64,000 nucleotides of DNA from the NCBI GenBank assembly GCA_914767885.1, contig CAJZBQ010000012.1:124001-188000 (forward strand), in the 5' to 3' direction. The position numbers and the translations under genes are program-made. This DNA is from Blepharisma stoltei (lineage: Eukaryota > Ciliophora > Heterotrichea > Heterotrichida > Blepharismidae). The notes under the pieces were generated by a model that saw nothing but the letters and a program-made list of their open reading frames with translations, searched no databases and was not told the origin of the DNA. Positions 10,181-22,200 of the stretch are shown one piece after another; the stretch's first letter is position 1, and each line of letters starts with the position of its first letter.

Positions 10181-12630
10181 TTAAATCTGTTTAATTTGCT
10201 TAACTTTTTGAAGTAGTGGAAGCCAATAAGGCTTATCATAAACTTCTTCAGCTTTTTCAACCTGTTCAATTAACTTTGCATAAATTTGTCCATTAGCTAC
10301 TCCTAGCACTGATCCATGAATAGAATCTGGCGGTGCAATTGCATCGATCACTTTAATACTCACTTCAGCCAACTCTCCACACAATCTCACCACGCTCTCT
10401 CTTACTACTTTAGCTTGGTGAGCATTTATTGCACTATCTTGAAACGAAGCAGAGTATTTTTGAATAATTCCAACACTAAAAAGCACAAAAAACTTCCTCA
10501 ATACTTTTCCAGTTTTTTCACATTTTTCTTCTAATTCTTTTACAAATTTCGCGAATTCATTCTCCATAAGTTTTCGCTAACTCTTGTATGTAAAAAACTT
10601 GTGATTTATTCCAGGCATCAAACATATCTTTGGAGTTTCCAGTAACTTCTTGAAGCTTCATTAAACTTTGATGGAGAATATAATTCAATCTATACTCAAT
10701 TAGCTCAAAACGGTATTTTCATTTTCAAGCTGCTCAGAATTTTCAAATTTCGCTTTAAATTGCATCACTTTTTCATGGTCTACTTGTATACACTTTAGTG
10801 TTGGGGCGTTAATTACGTGTCCTTTAAATGTTCTTTGAAATTGCTTAAGTATAAATTTTCCTGTTTGTTGAATCAATACTCCATTATCACCTTCCCATGC
10901 AACTCCTATATTCGCATTCATCATAATTCTCCCTATATTAGAATACGCTGAATATCCTAATCCTCCAGTAGCTTCTCTGCAGTGCTTTAAACAAGAATTG
11001 GCATACCAAGTAGACACTCCTTTGCACGCAGAAAGAATTGCATGAAATTCTGAAACTTCCAGCCCTTCTGGATTTTCATCAATTTTTTGTTGGATAACCG
11101 GCAAATTTGTATTAAGCCATAGATATATAGACCTTATAGCCAACACGTTGGCTAGATGTGGAATTAGTTTATATTGTTGTAACGGATAGTCTAATACCGC
11201 ATTTTCGGCTTCAGTTGAGCTGAACTGTCTTCTGACAGCTGAAAACCTCAAAGCTGCAATTAACCCAGTTTTCATATTCTGACCAGCTGCACAAACAACA
11301 GCGCTTCTCCCTCCAATAAGTCCAACCATCATAATTCCAAGCCTTTTTTCTTTATTTTTAATACTACTTTTGAATTTGCCATCTTCAGTGATTGAGCTGA
11401 ATTTATCTAATAAAGAATCATAAGGGACTCTATAATTTTTGAATAGAATAAACCTATTATCAATTCCATCTAATCCAATTTTTTTCCCACAATCCCCTAT
11501 TATAACGCCAGGAAGAGGATCATGAGTTTGACTATCACGAATCGGAACCACAAAAGCATTGATCCCTTTATCAGTACTATTAATAATCAATCTGGCAAAT
11601 ATAATTGACATGTTTGAGGTTTTACCTACCCCACCAATTCACTATTTGCTGACGTGGAAGTTGGGGAGTTTATAATAAACTCTCTTGCAGAATGGTCATA
11701 TATAGCAGTCGTTTCTAATTTTGCCACATTTGAGCCATGGCCAAGCTCTGTCATGCCAAAGCTGCCATAGTCTAATAAATGATAGGCTCTTTTAATAAAC
11801 TCTATATGCTTACTCCCCCCCCCTCCGTGAGTGAACAAAAAAAAAAATTTTGTTCACTCACGGAGGGGAGTTAAATTTTTTTTTAAAAAAATTTATATAT
11901 AAATTTTTATAAAAAATTTTTTTTCGAAAATTTAAAAAAATCCTAATTCGCAAAAATTGGAAAGCAAATATTAATTTAATTTATAAAAATTTATGTTTTA
12001 AAAAGCAATTCGTTTAAAATTAAATAGAATTAGCTCTAGATTTCATTATACTAATTATCATTTATATATCAAAATTTTTTTCAATAAAAAATTTTTTTTC
12101 TATTAAAAAAATTTTTGTTCACTCACAGAGGGTAGGTTTTTGGGCAAAAAATAGCGATTTTTCTAATGGTTTTGTTCACTCACGGAGGGGGGGGAGTTAG
12201 AAGTCCCTAAACTTTCTACTGCATTTATATATAAAACTAAATGGATTAAAAGCCTAGTACCAACACCAATATCATAATCGCCTATCGCATAAAGAAGATC
12301 ATATTTTCTGAATGGAAATTCTTTGCAAAGCTCATAGGACAAATTCGCTTTAAAATAAATGCTTGCAATTTGCTGGAAAACCCTTTCTCGTTTTTTACTT
12401 CGAGAAAACTCAGCCTCTTCATGATGATTAAAAACTGGATCACAGGCCATATGGCTCCAGAAAGCCATTACGAGCACATAGGATGCTCCTATAAAGTGAC
12501 GTAATAAAATTTCTTTGCTTATTTCGGTGCCTTTTTTTCGATAATTATCTAAAGACTCATCATAAGGAATAGGTGGGAACTGGGAAGATAATTGGCTATT
12601 TATGAGGTTTAACCTTTTACTTCCAGACAT
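10181..12630 (-). pseudogene. Acyl-CoA oxidase, copy C (frameshifted pseudogene)
   Basis: It aligns with A and B along its whole length, from SKRLNLINSQLSSQFPP to the tail KVKQIKQI, after removing the 387-bp IES. Three lesions are seen. A 1-nt deletion near 11647 comes together with a TAG in place of a Trp codon, after SPTSTSA. A second 1-nt deletion near 10708 turns NSLFELIE into a frame that stops at once. A 14-nt deletion near 10562 removes most of YIMMRE. The last two together restore frame, but the first does not. Both single-base losses sit in short homopolymers, so read error cannot be excluded, yet three lesions in one copy point to decay. Confidence 0.8.
11811..12197. mobile_element. 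MITE family A IES in ACOX-C, 387 bp
   Basis: TA at 11811-11812 and 12198-12199. One end is a hairpin (CTCCGTGAGTGAACAAAA facing its complement at 11812-11872); the other has two spaced direct copies of the motif (near 12118 and 12173). Removal gives [14 protein letters not shown]. Confidence 0.92.
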
Positions 12631-12855
12631 TTTTTTATAAGCGTTTTTTTGAATGAAATTATAAAAAAAGCCATATATATAAGCAAAAATCCTTTTTTAA
12701 TAAGATGAATTTTTGACGCTCTTAAAATTTTGATTTTATTTAAAATACATTCAAATTGTAATTATGATTTTCGACTGTAGAAAAATCAATTCTTTTGAGA
12801 TTATTGCCTAGACTATCTTATTACAAAATTTAAGAATATAACTACAATAATTTCA

Positions 12856-13911
12856 TTATCTTGGGGATGAATTTTCTTTTCTTGAGGATTTTCGCTGCGA
12901 AAACCCTGCCTGGACAACTTTAAATATAGGATCATAGCCATTGCTAAATGCATTATGACTGAACGCAGATACTTTTACCCCAGGGGTTTCTGACCTTCTC
13001 CCTGCAGGAATTGGTGTTTTTACAGCCCTTTCAGCTGGTGTCGATAACCTTTGCTTTGGATGAAAAATTCATTTCGGTGGAGATTCATAATCATTTACCT
13101 CTCCTACAAAAAAGTTCTTCGTCGAAATAGACTCTGGCTTTGACCTTAATCTATATCTATACAAATGTCTTTCTACTTCTGACTGGATATTCCCAATTTC
13201 CTGCTTGATTTCTTCACACCTTGAAGTTTTTTTTTCGTGCTCCTTTAAAAATTCTTTCAAAAAGTCATCACTGATTTTATCTGGACATACACAATATACA
13301 CTATTACAATTTTTGCATTTTGCCATCCTTTTTTCGATGCTCAATTTGGTAATAAAATCTTTATATTGATACCCCAATATAGATCGATCAGAATTAGACC
13401 GCTTTCTTTTAGTTGGGGATACTGATCTTGACGATCTTAGCTGCATATTTTTCTTTCTAGGGGCTTCTCCTAAGTTTTGATAAGCTGAAACTAGTTGTTT
13501 GAACTCCACAAGCTCTTTAGTCAGCTTTATTTTGGGGAAAACAGAAACCCTGAACAGGCTGGATTTTTCATCTTCGACCAAATTTTTTGAACATTCTTTA
13601 TATATTTCTTCAAGCCTTTTGTCAGGGCTTCAAGATATTTTTTTATCTGGGCTTTTGAATTCTTCTTGGAGTAGGTCGCTATTGTCCTCTGGTGATCATT
13701 TTCACTCTTCTTTGGGCTTTTCTAATATGGACTCTTCATTAACTTCAAATGAAGCAGGATTATCAGGAGTTTGAATGGATGCATCTTGTGTGATATTTTG
13801 CAGCTCATTGCTGTCGAAATTAGGAGAAGCAAAAATACTTGGTGTTGGCCAAGCTTTTTTTAGCTTTCGATGGGAAATTCCTTTGATACCAAAATGAGCT
13901 TTTTCTGTCAT
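12856..13911 (-). CDS. Hypothetical basic protein with Cys cluster (351 aa)
   Basis: From ATG 13911 to TAA 12856-12858 the frame is open if four TGA codons are read as Trp (for example EEWKWSPEDN and PPKWIFHPK). The middle contains a cysteine cluster, CKNCNSVYCVC, that could bind metal, flanked by lysine-rich helices. The C-terminal 70 residues carry repeated TP/SP sites (STPAERAVKTPIPAGR). No known domain is recognised; the style is that of cytoskeletal or basal-body-associated ciliate proteins. Confidence 0.75.
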
Positions 13912-13983
13912 ACTTAAAAAATATTGAAAAATAGATAATTCTATAAGAAATTTTATGGCTTAATAATTAGCCTTAAAATGGTT

Positions 13984-14361
13984 TTATAAAAACCCAAACC
14001 AATTTATACTGGAATTTAATATGGCTGAATCATAGGAACTACTTAAACATTTCAGCAAGGTATAGTTTAAGATTCCTACCAATTCAGTGTCTTTGTATAT
14101 ATAAAGCTTTTCTTCGTTAACAAAGACGACTTGTCCGCCGTAGCTCGGAAGAAGCACAGTTTGCCCCTCGTTTACAAGGCATTGTCTTAGTTGTCCATCC
14201 ACATTTTTTATCCCAGGCCCTATTGCTAACACTTTCCCCATAACAAGATCTTGCTCTTTAGTATCAGGAAGGAAAATTCCTCCAGCAGTTTTTTTAGGTG
14301 CCTCTAGCTTCTGTATAAGAACTCTATTGAGCAATGGAACTACACGTTTGATGCCTGCCAT
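13984..14361 (-). CDS. HSP10: Mitochondrial chaperonin 10 (GroES/Hsp10)
   Basis: Residues 1-103 are a full Cpn10: VVPLLNRVLIQKL, the mobile loop region KKTAGGIFLPDT, VLAIGPG and LLPSYGGQVV. It caps the Hsp60 barrel in mitochondria. The family normally ends just after the DTELVGIL strand. Here the frame runs another 20 or so residues without similarity. A TA at 14068-14069 and one at 13985-13988 would bound an IES of about 80 bp whose removal gives a stop right after GIL, so the tail may be germline read-through. No cleavable presequence is evident, as in other Hsp10 proteins. Confidence 0.93.
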   Translation of the reverse strand: MAGIKRVVPLLNRVLIQKLEAPKKTAGGIFLPDTKEQDLVMGKVLAIGPGIKNVDGQLRQCLVNEGQTVLLPSYGGQVVFVNEEKLYIYKDTELVGILNYTLLKCLSSSYDSAILNSSINWFGFL

Positions 14362-14396
14362 ATTATTATTCCTTACAATTTAGCACTAAATTTACA

Positions 14397-16157
14397 TTAA
14401 TTATCCATAACTGAGTTTCTTTTGCTAATGTATCGCTGCACCTGGTCTCTTCTGTACCTTTGGTTGATTAATTGCTGGAATGCTTCTACCCAGACATCTC
14501 TAGGGACAATATTTTCTTTGACTAGTTCTAGATCAAGGCTCCTATCATTAGAAATCAAAGAAAAGCTGAGCTCTTCTTTTTCTGGGTGCTTAAATCTGTT
14601 AAAACAAGGCGAATTTCGTCCTTTTTGGATAGATCTTATGCTGACTGCAGCCATTGACCCTGATGGCTTTATCTTATTAAGGTTCCTTCATTCGATATAC
14701 CGAAGATCAGCTGTCAAAACTACATGCTTTAAATGAGGCTTCCCATGTCTTCCATACTTCAAAAAAATTCCACCTTTGGTTAATAAATTTACCAGCCCTT
14801 CAGTTTTGCCTAAAGACGCTAAAATTGTATAAGTCCGGTGTCTTTCGTCATGGATGTTCATTTCTAGGGCTTCAGATTCTGTAATACTATACTTTATTTA
14901 ACTGTATTTATATAAAATTTTTATAATAAAAATAAATATTTTGGTATTTGGGGAGTGTATAATAACGCTTTCTTTGTCTGACTCTTTAGGAGTTTCTTGT
15001 TTTTGCTCTTCATCAAGAGCATCAAAATCATAATCCCACGAAACAGTTGACTTAGAAACGTCGATTTCTTCTGAAAGCTGACTGATTTCTTGGGAAACTT
15101 CTTGTTCTTCACTTCCTTCCATGATATTTGAAATATCAGGCTCTTGAACTGCCATTTCTCCTAGAGTAAAAAAATGTGTTTTCCTATGTTTCCTCATAAC
15201 TGGCAGCGCTGGAGACAGATCAGGAGAGTCAATTCTTTCAGGCAAAGCTCCATTATTTACTAATACAATTTCTTTTAGCCCAGCTATATTTTTGCAGACG
15301 GCCTTCCATATTTTATAATCCCCAGCTGTGAGTGGAAATATTACCACAGCCCTTTCCATTTCTTCATATTTATATACCACTTTAATATCCCCGTTATCTT
15401 GGTCAATTATTTCTACCACATGGTCAAGCGTCAAGCTGAACATTGGCTCAATTTCTTTTGCACTATAAAAAGCATTGAGTTCTTCATAGTCAATTACGAC
15501 GTATTTTCTTGAGTATATGATCGCTTCATCTGAATATGCACTTGAGGCAAATTTTACATAGCTTCTATAAGAAGTTTTGTGTTCTATTAACTGTTCTTCT
15601 GTTGGGTTTATAGTAGTTTTTTGCCGCTTTATTAAGCTTGCCTTTTGTTTTTCTATGAATTCTTCTTCTAAAGCTTGCAGCTCAGCACGGGCTTCTCCTA
15701 TTTCAGGATTTGTAGAGGAGATTTCTAGCTGAATCGATAAGGGATTTTTAGGGAAAATGTCAGAGTTTTCTGTTTGTAAAGAGTCGTTACTGTCAGTAAA
15801 GCTTGATTCGCTCGCTATTTCAGGGTTACTATTCAAATCTGCCGCAAAATCAGCTATTTGTGGAGAATCACGCATAGTGCTTTCTCTGCGGAGATCTTTA
15901 AGCTCTTTGAATTTATTTGAAAAAAGCATATCGACTCGTTCGCAGACAAAGTGTTTTAAATGTTTTGACTGTAAAAAGGAAGTGATCCTTTCTTTTTTGC
16001 ATTTTGAGATGGTGTCTTTTAATTCTTTAACTTTTTTTATGATATCTTCACGGGTCAAAAAAAGTGGAAGTTTGGCAACATAAAGAGATTGAGTTGGAGA
16101 AATCGGCTGGGAAGGATTTTGGCTGTTAGAAGAGCTTGAGATAAGTTCAGTTGACAT
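14397..16157 (-). CDS. Protein with two PH-like domains (567 aa, one IES)
   Basis: Two apparent genes are one. Removing the 57-bp TA-bounded segment at 14888-14944 fuses ...VIIHSPN with SITESEALEMNIHDERH... in frame, giving 568 codons. The N-terminal 190 residues are Ser-rich and helical (a coiled-coil stretch GEARAELQALEEEFIEKQKA). A PH-like fold is likely at residues 198-295 (YVKFASSA, then RKYVVIDYEELNAFYSAKE). A second PH-like domain sits at the C-terminus (TKGGIFLKYGRHGKPH, then LTADLRYIEWRNL, with a final helix DVWVEAFQQLINQRY). PH domains bind phosphoinositides or proteins at membranes. The exact family is unknown. Confidence 0.8.
14888..14944. other. IES, 57 bp, in the PH-domain gene
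   Basis: TA at 14888-14889 and 14945-14946. It holds in-frame stops; its removal makes one 1,704-nt frame. Confidence 0.78.
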
Positions 16158-16230
16158 TTATCCTTCTAAAGAATACAATATTTAGTATTAGAAAATATAG
16201 TTATTATTAAAGACTGATTTTACAATAATT

Positions 16231-19200
16231 TTAAATTATTTTATTACTTAAATCCTTGAAAATAGAATTTTTGGACAGCAACTCTTGGGGAGACCCGATT
16301 TCTGCAGCAATTCCATCTTGCATAACTATGATAAGATCGCTTTCCATAACAGTACCTAGCCTATGTGCAATTGTCAGTATTGTACATCTCTCGAACCTAT
16401 TTTTAATTAATTCTTGGATTTTCATGTCAGAGTCTTGATCAATCCCTGCAGTCGCTTCGTCGAAAAGAATAATTTTTGTATTAGCTAGCATTGCCCTTCC
16501 TAAACTTAATAACTGTCTTTCGCCAGCTGATAAATTAGAGCCATTTTCTTTTATTTGGTAATCAATAGGATATCTTGACAGGTTTACTTCTTCTAACGTA
16601 TTTTTTATTTGCTTTTGGCTTTTTGTGTGGCAAGGATCCAAATTATTTTCAAAATTTCCATTAAATACAAGAGGGTCCTGAGGGACTAATGTAATAGCTG
16701 ATCGGAGCTTGTGCAATCCGATATTAGCAATGTTTACTCCGTCTATTAGAATTGAGCCAGAAAAAAGCTCAACTATTCTTAATAAGCAAAGATAAATTGT
16801 GGATTTCCCACTGCCTGTCCTACCTACAATTCCTATCCTTTTGCCGGCTTCTATATAAAAATTGACTCCTTTGAGTATCATTTGTGTGCTGGGCCTATAC
16901 TTCATTTTCACCTCTTTAAATTCTATAGTTGGCAACTCAGGCCAGTTTTGTAAATTTTTGTCAGTTGGCAATTCTTCTGGATTTTCTTGAATTATGCTCA
17001 TATATTGTCTAGCCCTTTCTACTGATATCATTGTATTTTCGTTGAGAGATAGATCGACAACAACGTAAGCGACGGCTCAGCAAATTTATCCAAAACATCA
17101 GGAAGCTGGCTTTGAGAAATTTCTGAAAGTCGTTTTAGCAAGAAAACCATGAAGTCTGTTTTTGGAAAAAATAGTTAAGTCGAATAAAATAAACTTTAAT
17201 AGAAAAATTTTAACCGACTTGCAATGGTTTCATTTAATAGACATGGATAAATGGTATGAAGTCGGAGAAGCAAAATACTAGCGTGACTGAGAAATGAAAA
17301 ATAGCAGAGTGGAGATAAGAAATCTACATAAGTCGCGATCTTAGGTTATCGGCAAGTTGGTGCTAAAATTAACGGAAAATTTTGATGAACCCTACCAAGT
17401 CTTCAATATAAAACCAATACAAGTCGAGTAATTAAAATATGATCAGATCAATTAATCTAAATTTAAAAAAAACACCATTTTCTTATATTTTTTCGATAAT
17501 GTAAAATATATATATAAATTTCAGTGTCGTGATTATGAAACCATTTATAGTAGAGAAATTAAAACTGTAGCAGGTAGGCTATGAGAAATATTAGGAAGTC
17601 GTTGCGAGTTTTTAGTATCCAATAAAATAAATATAGTCGATTAAAAAAAATAATTAAATTAAAATTTAGAGATATTTAAAATTTATATCAATGAGTCTAT
17701 TCTTTCTGGTATATTTTTTAGTTTGAGAAGCCAATAACAAAGCATACAGTAATTATCCAAATCTTTTTCATTTTTTGGGCGAAAACCATTTCTATAAGCC
17801 TTTAGTCTTTTAGCCTGCTCCAAACGTTTTCATATGATTAGTTGTTTGCCTTCCAATTCCCAAAGTCTTGATTATGAAAAACAATTGAATGGCGATATCC
17901 TAATGTTGGAAGCTGTCTGTAAGCTGCTCAGCCATCTGTAAATACTTCTGTAGCATTCGTTTGATCGTTTGATACTGCATTTAGAATATATCCTGATAAA
18001 TTTTCCCAAGTTCTATCGTTGCCTACATAGTAAAATCTATAGTCTTCTGTTCCTCTGTCAAAAATTCCGAATAGCCATTTGGGATCATAATCCATAGTCA
18101 TAATATGAGTTTCATCAAGTTCTACAGTTGGATGATCTTGCCCATCTTCATCTTCTATTCCAACTTGATTATCAGTAAAATAATTTTCAATCTCATGTTC
18201 ACTTATTAAAGCTCTCAGCTTTTTAAACAGCTTTATAACAGCATCTTTTGATATTTCGCTGTCTTCAACAATAGTTATCATGGACTATTCTCGGACGAAG
18301 CAATGGAAAATTAACCTAACCATCTTGCTTATTGAGAGTCTTGATTGGGAAAATATGGATCTTCTTCGAATTGAAAAACTTAAATTGCATAAAGTACAAC
18401 GTAGAAACATAGATCCTCCATTTCAATAAGAGAGGCATGGTTTATGGCATATATCACAAATGTTTGGCTGCATTATTTTCACTTCTTGACACCAATTTAT
18501 TGCGTTATCTTCAGTTCTGAGTATCTCTGCGAAATTGCCGTAAAGAGGGTGAGTAAATCTTGGATTCATATTTAATTTTATATGCCTTATTTTAAGACCC
18601 CCAATCAAAGATTTTAATTTAATTATTTTTTTAATCGACTATACTTATTTTATTGGATACTAAAACTCGCAACGACTTCCTAATATTTCTCATAGCCTAC
18701 CTGCTACAGTTTTAATTTCTCTACTATAAATGGTTTCATAATCACGACACTGAAATTTATATATATTTTACATTATCGAAAAAATATAAGAAAATGGTGT
18801 TTTTTTTAAATTTAGATTAATTGATCTGATCATATTTTAATTACTCGACTTGTATTGGTTTTATATTGAAGACTTGGTAGGGTTCATCAAAATTTCCGTT
18901 AATTTTAGCACCAACTTGCCGATAACCTAAGATCGCGACTTATGTAGATTTCTTATCTCCAACTCTGCTATTTTTCATTTCTCAGTCACGCTAGTATTTT
19001 GCTTCTCCGACTTCATACCATTTATCCATGTCTATTAAATGAAACCATTGCAAGTCGGTTAAAATTTTCTATTAAAAGTTTATTTTATTCGACTTAACTA
19101 TTTTTTCCAAAAACAGACTTCATGGTTTTCTTGCTAAAACGACTTTCAGAAATTTCTCAAAGCCAGCTTCCTGATGTTTTGGATAAATTCGCTGAACCGT

Positions 19201-22200
19201 AAGCGACATATAATGGAAGCGGTCCAACATATGTAAGAGCAAGCCCTACCATACCAAGAGAAACATCATCTCGGAAGATAATAACAGCTATATATAGCAA
19301 GCAAAGCAATGAAGAACTCAATAACTCCATATTTGTCATAAGTCAGCACTTGCAAGCTGCTATTGAATAGAGTAGCCTAATATTATTATCTATTTTTAAA
19401 ATAATGACTACCCAAAAAATGTGCATTTTTTCCCGTTTTTTTAATTGTAAAATATGCCTATTATAATATAAAAAATATAAAAAATCGTCTTATCACATAT
19501 ATCAACCAATTTTGAATTTTTTCTATGAAAATTTTCTGTCTGTTTAAAAGTCCTAATAATTTTCAGTCCTGACAAAGTTTCAGTAAAATGGTTCAAAATA
19601 GGTGACATAGAAATTGCCTCAAGCCTTGTTAGCTCCCTTGATGCCCCTAAGTACAGCCTTTGGATTTTTAGTGATAAATAAAATAGCACAGGTAAAGCAA
19701 TTGATATAACTGGGAAATAAATCGCAGCCATAATTACCATTGAAGAAATTTGGAAAGCTTTATTAGTTATGCTAGAAAGCGATTTTGAGACCATTTCGTC
19801 TATTGCGTTCAAGTCTTTACTAAGCCTATTAAGGAGTCTTCCTATAGGAGTAACGTCATAAAAAAGATTTACAGGAGCTCTGACGAAGACTTCGATTAAT
19901 TTTGTGTGGATGTATCTAGATGCATTGATACCAAGGACTGCAAGAATAAAAAAAGCTCTAACTCCCCAAAACCATTGGAAAATCCCTATTTTTTGCCTAA
20001 AATCCTGCCCTCCGTGTGCGAACACAAATTTTTTAATATAAAAAATTTATATATAAGTGATAATTATTGTAATGAAATCTCTAGCTAATTTTGTTTAATT
20101 TTAAACAGCTTAAATTTTCAACATAAATTTGCAAATTAAATTAATTTTTACTTCTCAATTCTTACAAATTGGAAATTTTTTATGAAAAGAAATTTATTAT
20201 AAATTTATATATAAAGTTCACGAACAAAATTTTTTGTTAGCTCACGGGGGGAGTAAAAAAATATAAAAATATTTCCACCCACTCTTAAGGATAAATATAT
20301 GGGGAGATAGAAGCGTATATCGTCTGGGTTATCACTTCATTGTTTTAGGATTATATCACCTGACATTTTTGCAATTGTGTAGAGCAGCATCATTAGCAAA
20401 CTGAGAGTTAGCGCTGCAAAACCGCCTGAGAATTTAAAATAATCCATTATTACTTTTCAATCGACTTTCCCTGTTTCTTTTTCTTCATCTTGAATTAATT
20501 TTGGCTGAGAACTGGAAATTTCTTCAATTTGAGGTTCCTGACTTACTATTCTCTTTCGTAATAATTGCCATTATTTTAAAGCCAATAATTTAATATATTA
20601 ATTGAACTTACGAATCAATCTATAGCAAAATATCAAATTTTCAGATATTTTAAATGCTTCAGGAGATGACTCTTTAGAAATTTTTCCATTTTCAAGGACA
20701 ATAATTTTATCGACCTTATTCAAAATATTCAGCCTATGAGTTACCAATACTCTCGTCTTTTTTGCCAAAAGCTTCAAAAAACACTTATTCATTATATGCT
20801 CAGCCACAAAAGTATCAACCGAACTTAATGGATCATCTAACAAATAAACATCCTTATCTGCATAAACAGCCCTTGCAAGGCAAATTCTTGCTTTTTGGCC
20901 TCCGCTTAAATTGATTCCTCTTTCTCCTATTTCAGTAAAGTCTTTATTTAGCAAGGAATTTATATCCTGAATTAAGCAGCAAGCTTCAATGACTTTTAAA
21001 TATCACTTTTCAACATATGGCTTTCCAAATAAAATGTTATTTCTTAATGTATCATTTTGTATCCAAGAATCTAGAGAAGGTGCATACGCAATTTCACTTG
21101 TTACACAAATATTTCCTTTGAGAATATTAAGCTCTCCCATAATGCTTGCTAACAGTGAGGATTTTCCACATCCAACTGGCCCAATAACAGCCAAAAATTC
21201 TCCGTTTTTTATATTAAGATTAATATCATGTAATACAGCCTTGTCTTTATAAGCAAATGTGCAGTTCTTTATTTCGATGCATTCTGAAGATGGGAGGCTT
21301 TCTAGGTCAGGAATATCAAGGAATCCCTGGATTCTTTTTATACTTACAAGACAGCCCATAAGCTGTGCTGCTAATCATGGCAAATCCTGAAGAGACTCTT
21401 GCAAAATAGTCACAGTCGCTAAACTGACAAATGCTTTTTCTGAAGTAAGTGGCATATTCATTACTAATGTATAATATAAAAACACTGAAGCCACTGTTAT
21501 GCTTGGGATAGCTCAAAAAAAGAAAATTCATACTGATGACAATATCATGATAAATCTCAGCTCCTTTAGCTCTTTTTTTCGGATATTATCTACATTATTT
21601 TTGAAAAAATTTTCCCAGACATAAGCTTTGACCATTTTTATATATTTTTTAAATTAAAAATTCATAAATAAATTTGCATCTTGCATACGATTAATGCTAT
21701 TTTTTGCATATAATATATCTTGCTCAGCTTTTTAATAAAAGTATATTAGTCAGCATTTGTGAAGATGCATCTATTCTCTGGTCACGGATTTTCATAAGCT
21801 GTTCACTGCATTTCCTCACTTTTTTATTAATAAAATAGTTCATTGTAAAACATACAGTAAGAACCCCAATTGCAGCATATACCGCATCTCCTACTTGCAT
21901 GTAAATTAAAAAAATAGAAAAAAATCCTTGAATTGGACAGGAAATGAGATTACTGAAATTTCTAAAGCTCTGATCTATTTTTTTGACATCAACTTGTATA
22001 ATGTTGACGCCTAATCCACTTGGGATGCTTGTGGCTTTTAAAATTTTGCAGTAAACAATATTAGATAAAGAAGTTCTCACTCGTCTTTCTATTTGCAGCT
22101 TTATTCATTCATATTTTCCGGTTAGTATTGGATTTAACATAGTTATTGTTGAAAAAATGATAGCCAAATATATACCTCATGATAAAGGCTTGTCACTTGT

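Larger units (their letters stand above)
17074..19198. mobile_element. Merlin/IS1595-type DNA transposon, 2,125 bp
   Basis: It is bounded by a 9-bp target duplication GTAAGCGAC (17065-17073 and 19199-19207); Merlin elements make 8-9 bp duplications. Ends start GGCTCAGCAAATTTATCC and GGTTCAGCGAATTTATCC. Inverted repeats extend about 590 bp on each side. The centre carries a degenerate IS1595-like transposase. The duplication contains TA; excision there restores VAYVVVDLSLNENTM of the ABC transporter exactly. Confidence 0.92.

Noticed and set aside
11811-12197. Reading MITE repeats as a CRISPR-like array or as tandem repeats
   Set aside because: The motif copies are few, differently oriented, and tied to element ends with TA flanks; the host is a eukaryote.
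17928-18608. Reading the Merlin ORFs as two intact host genes
   Set aside because: They sit between 590-bp inverted repeats with a 9-bp duplication and carry a transposase zinc ribbon and DDE motifs; both are pieces of one broken transposase.
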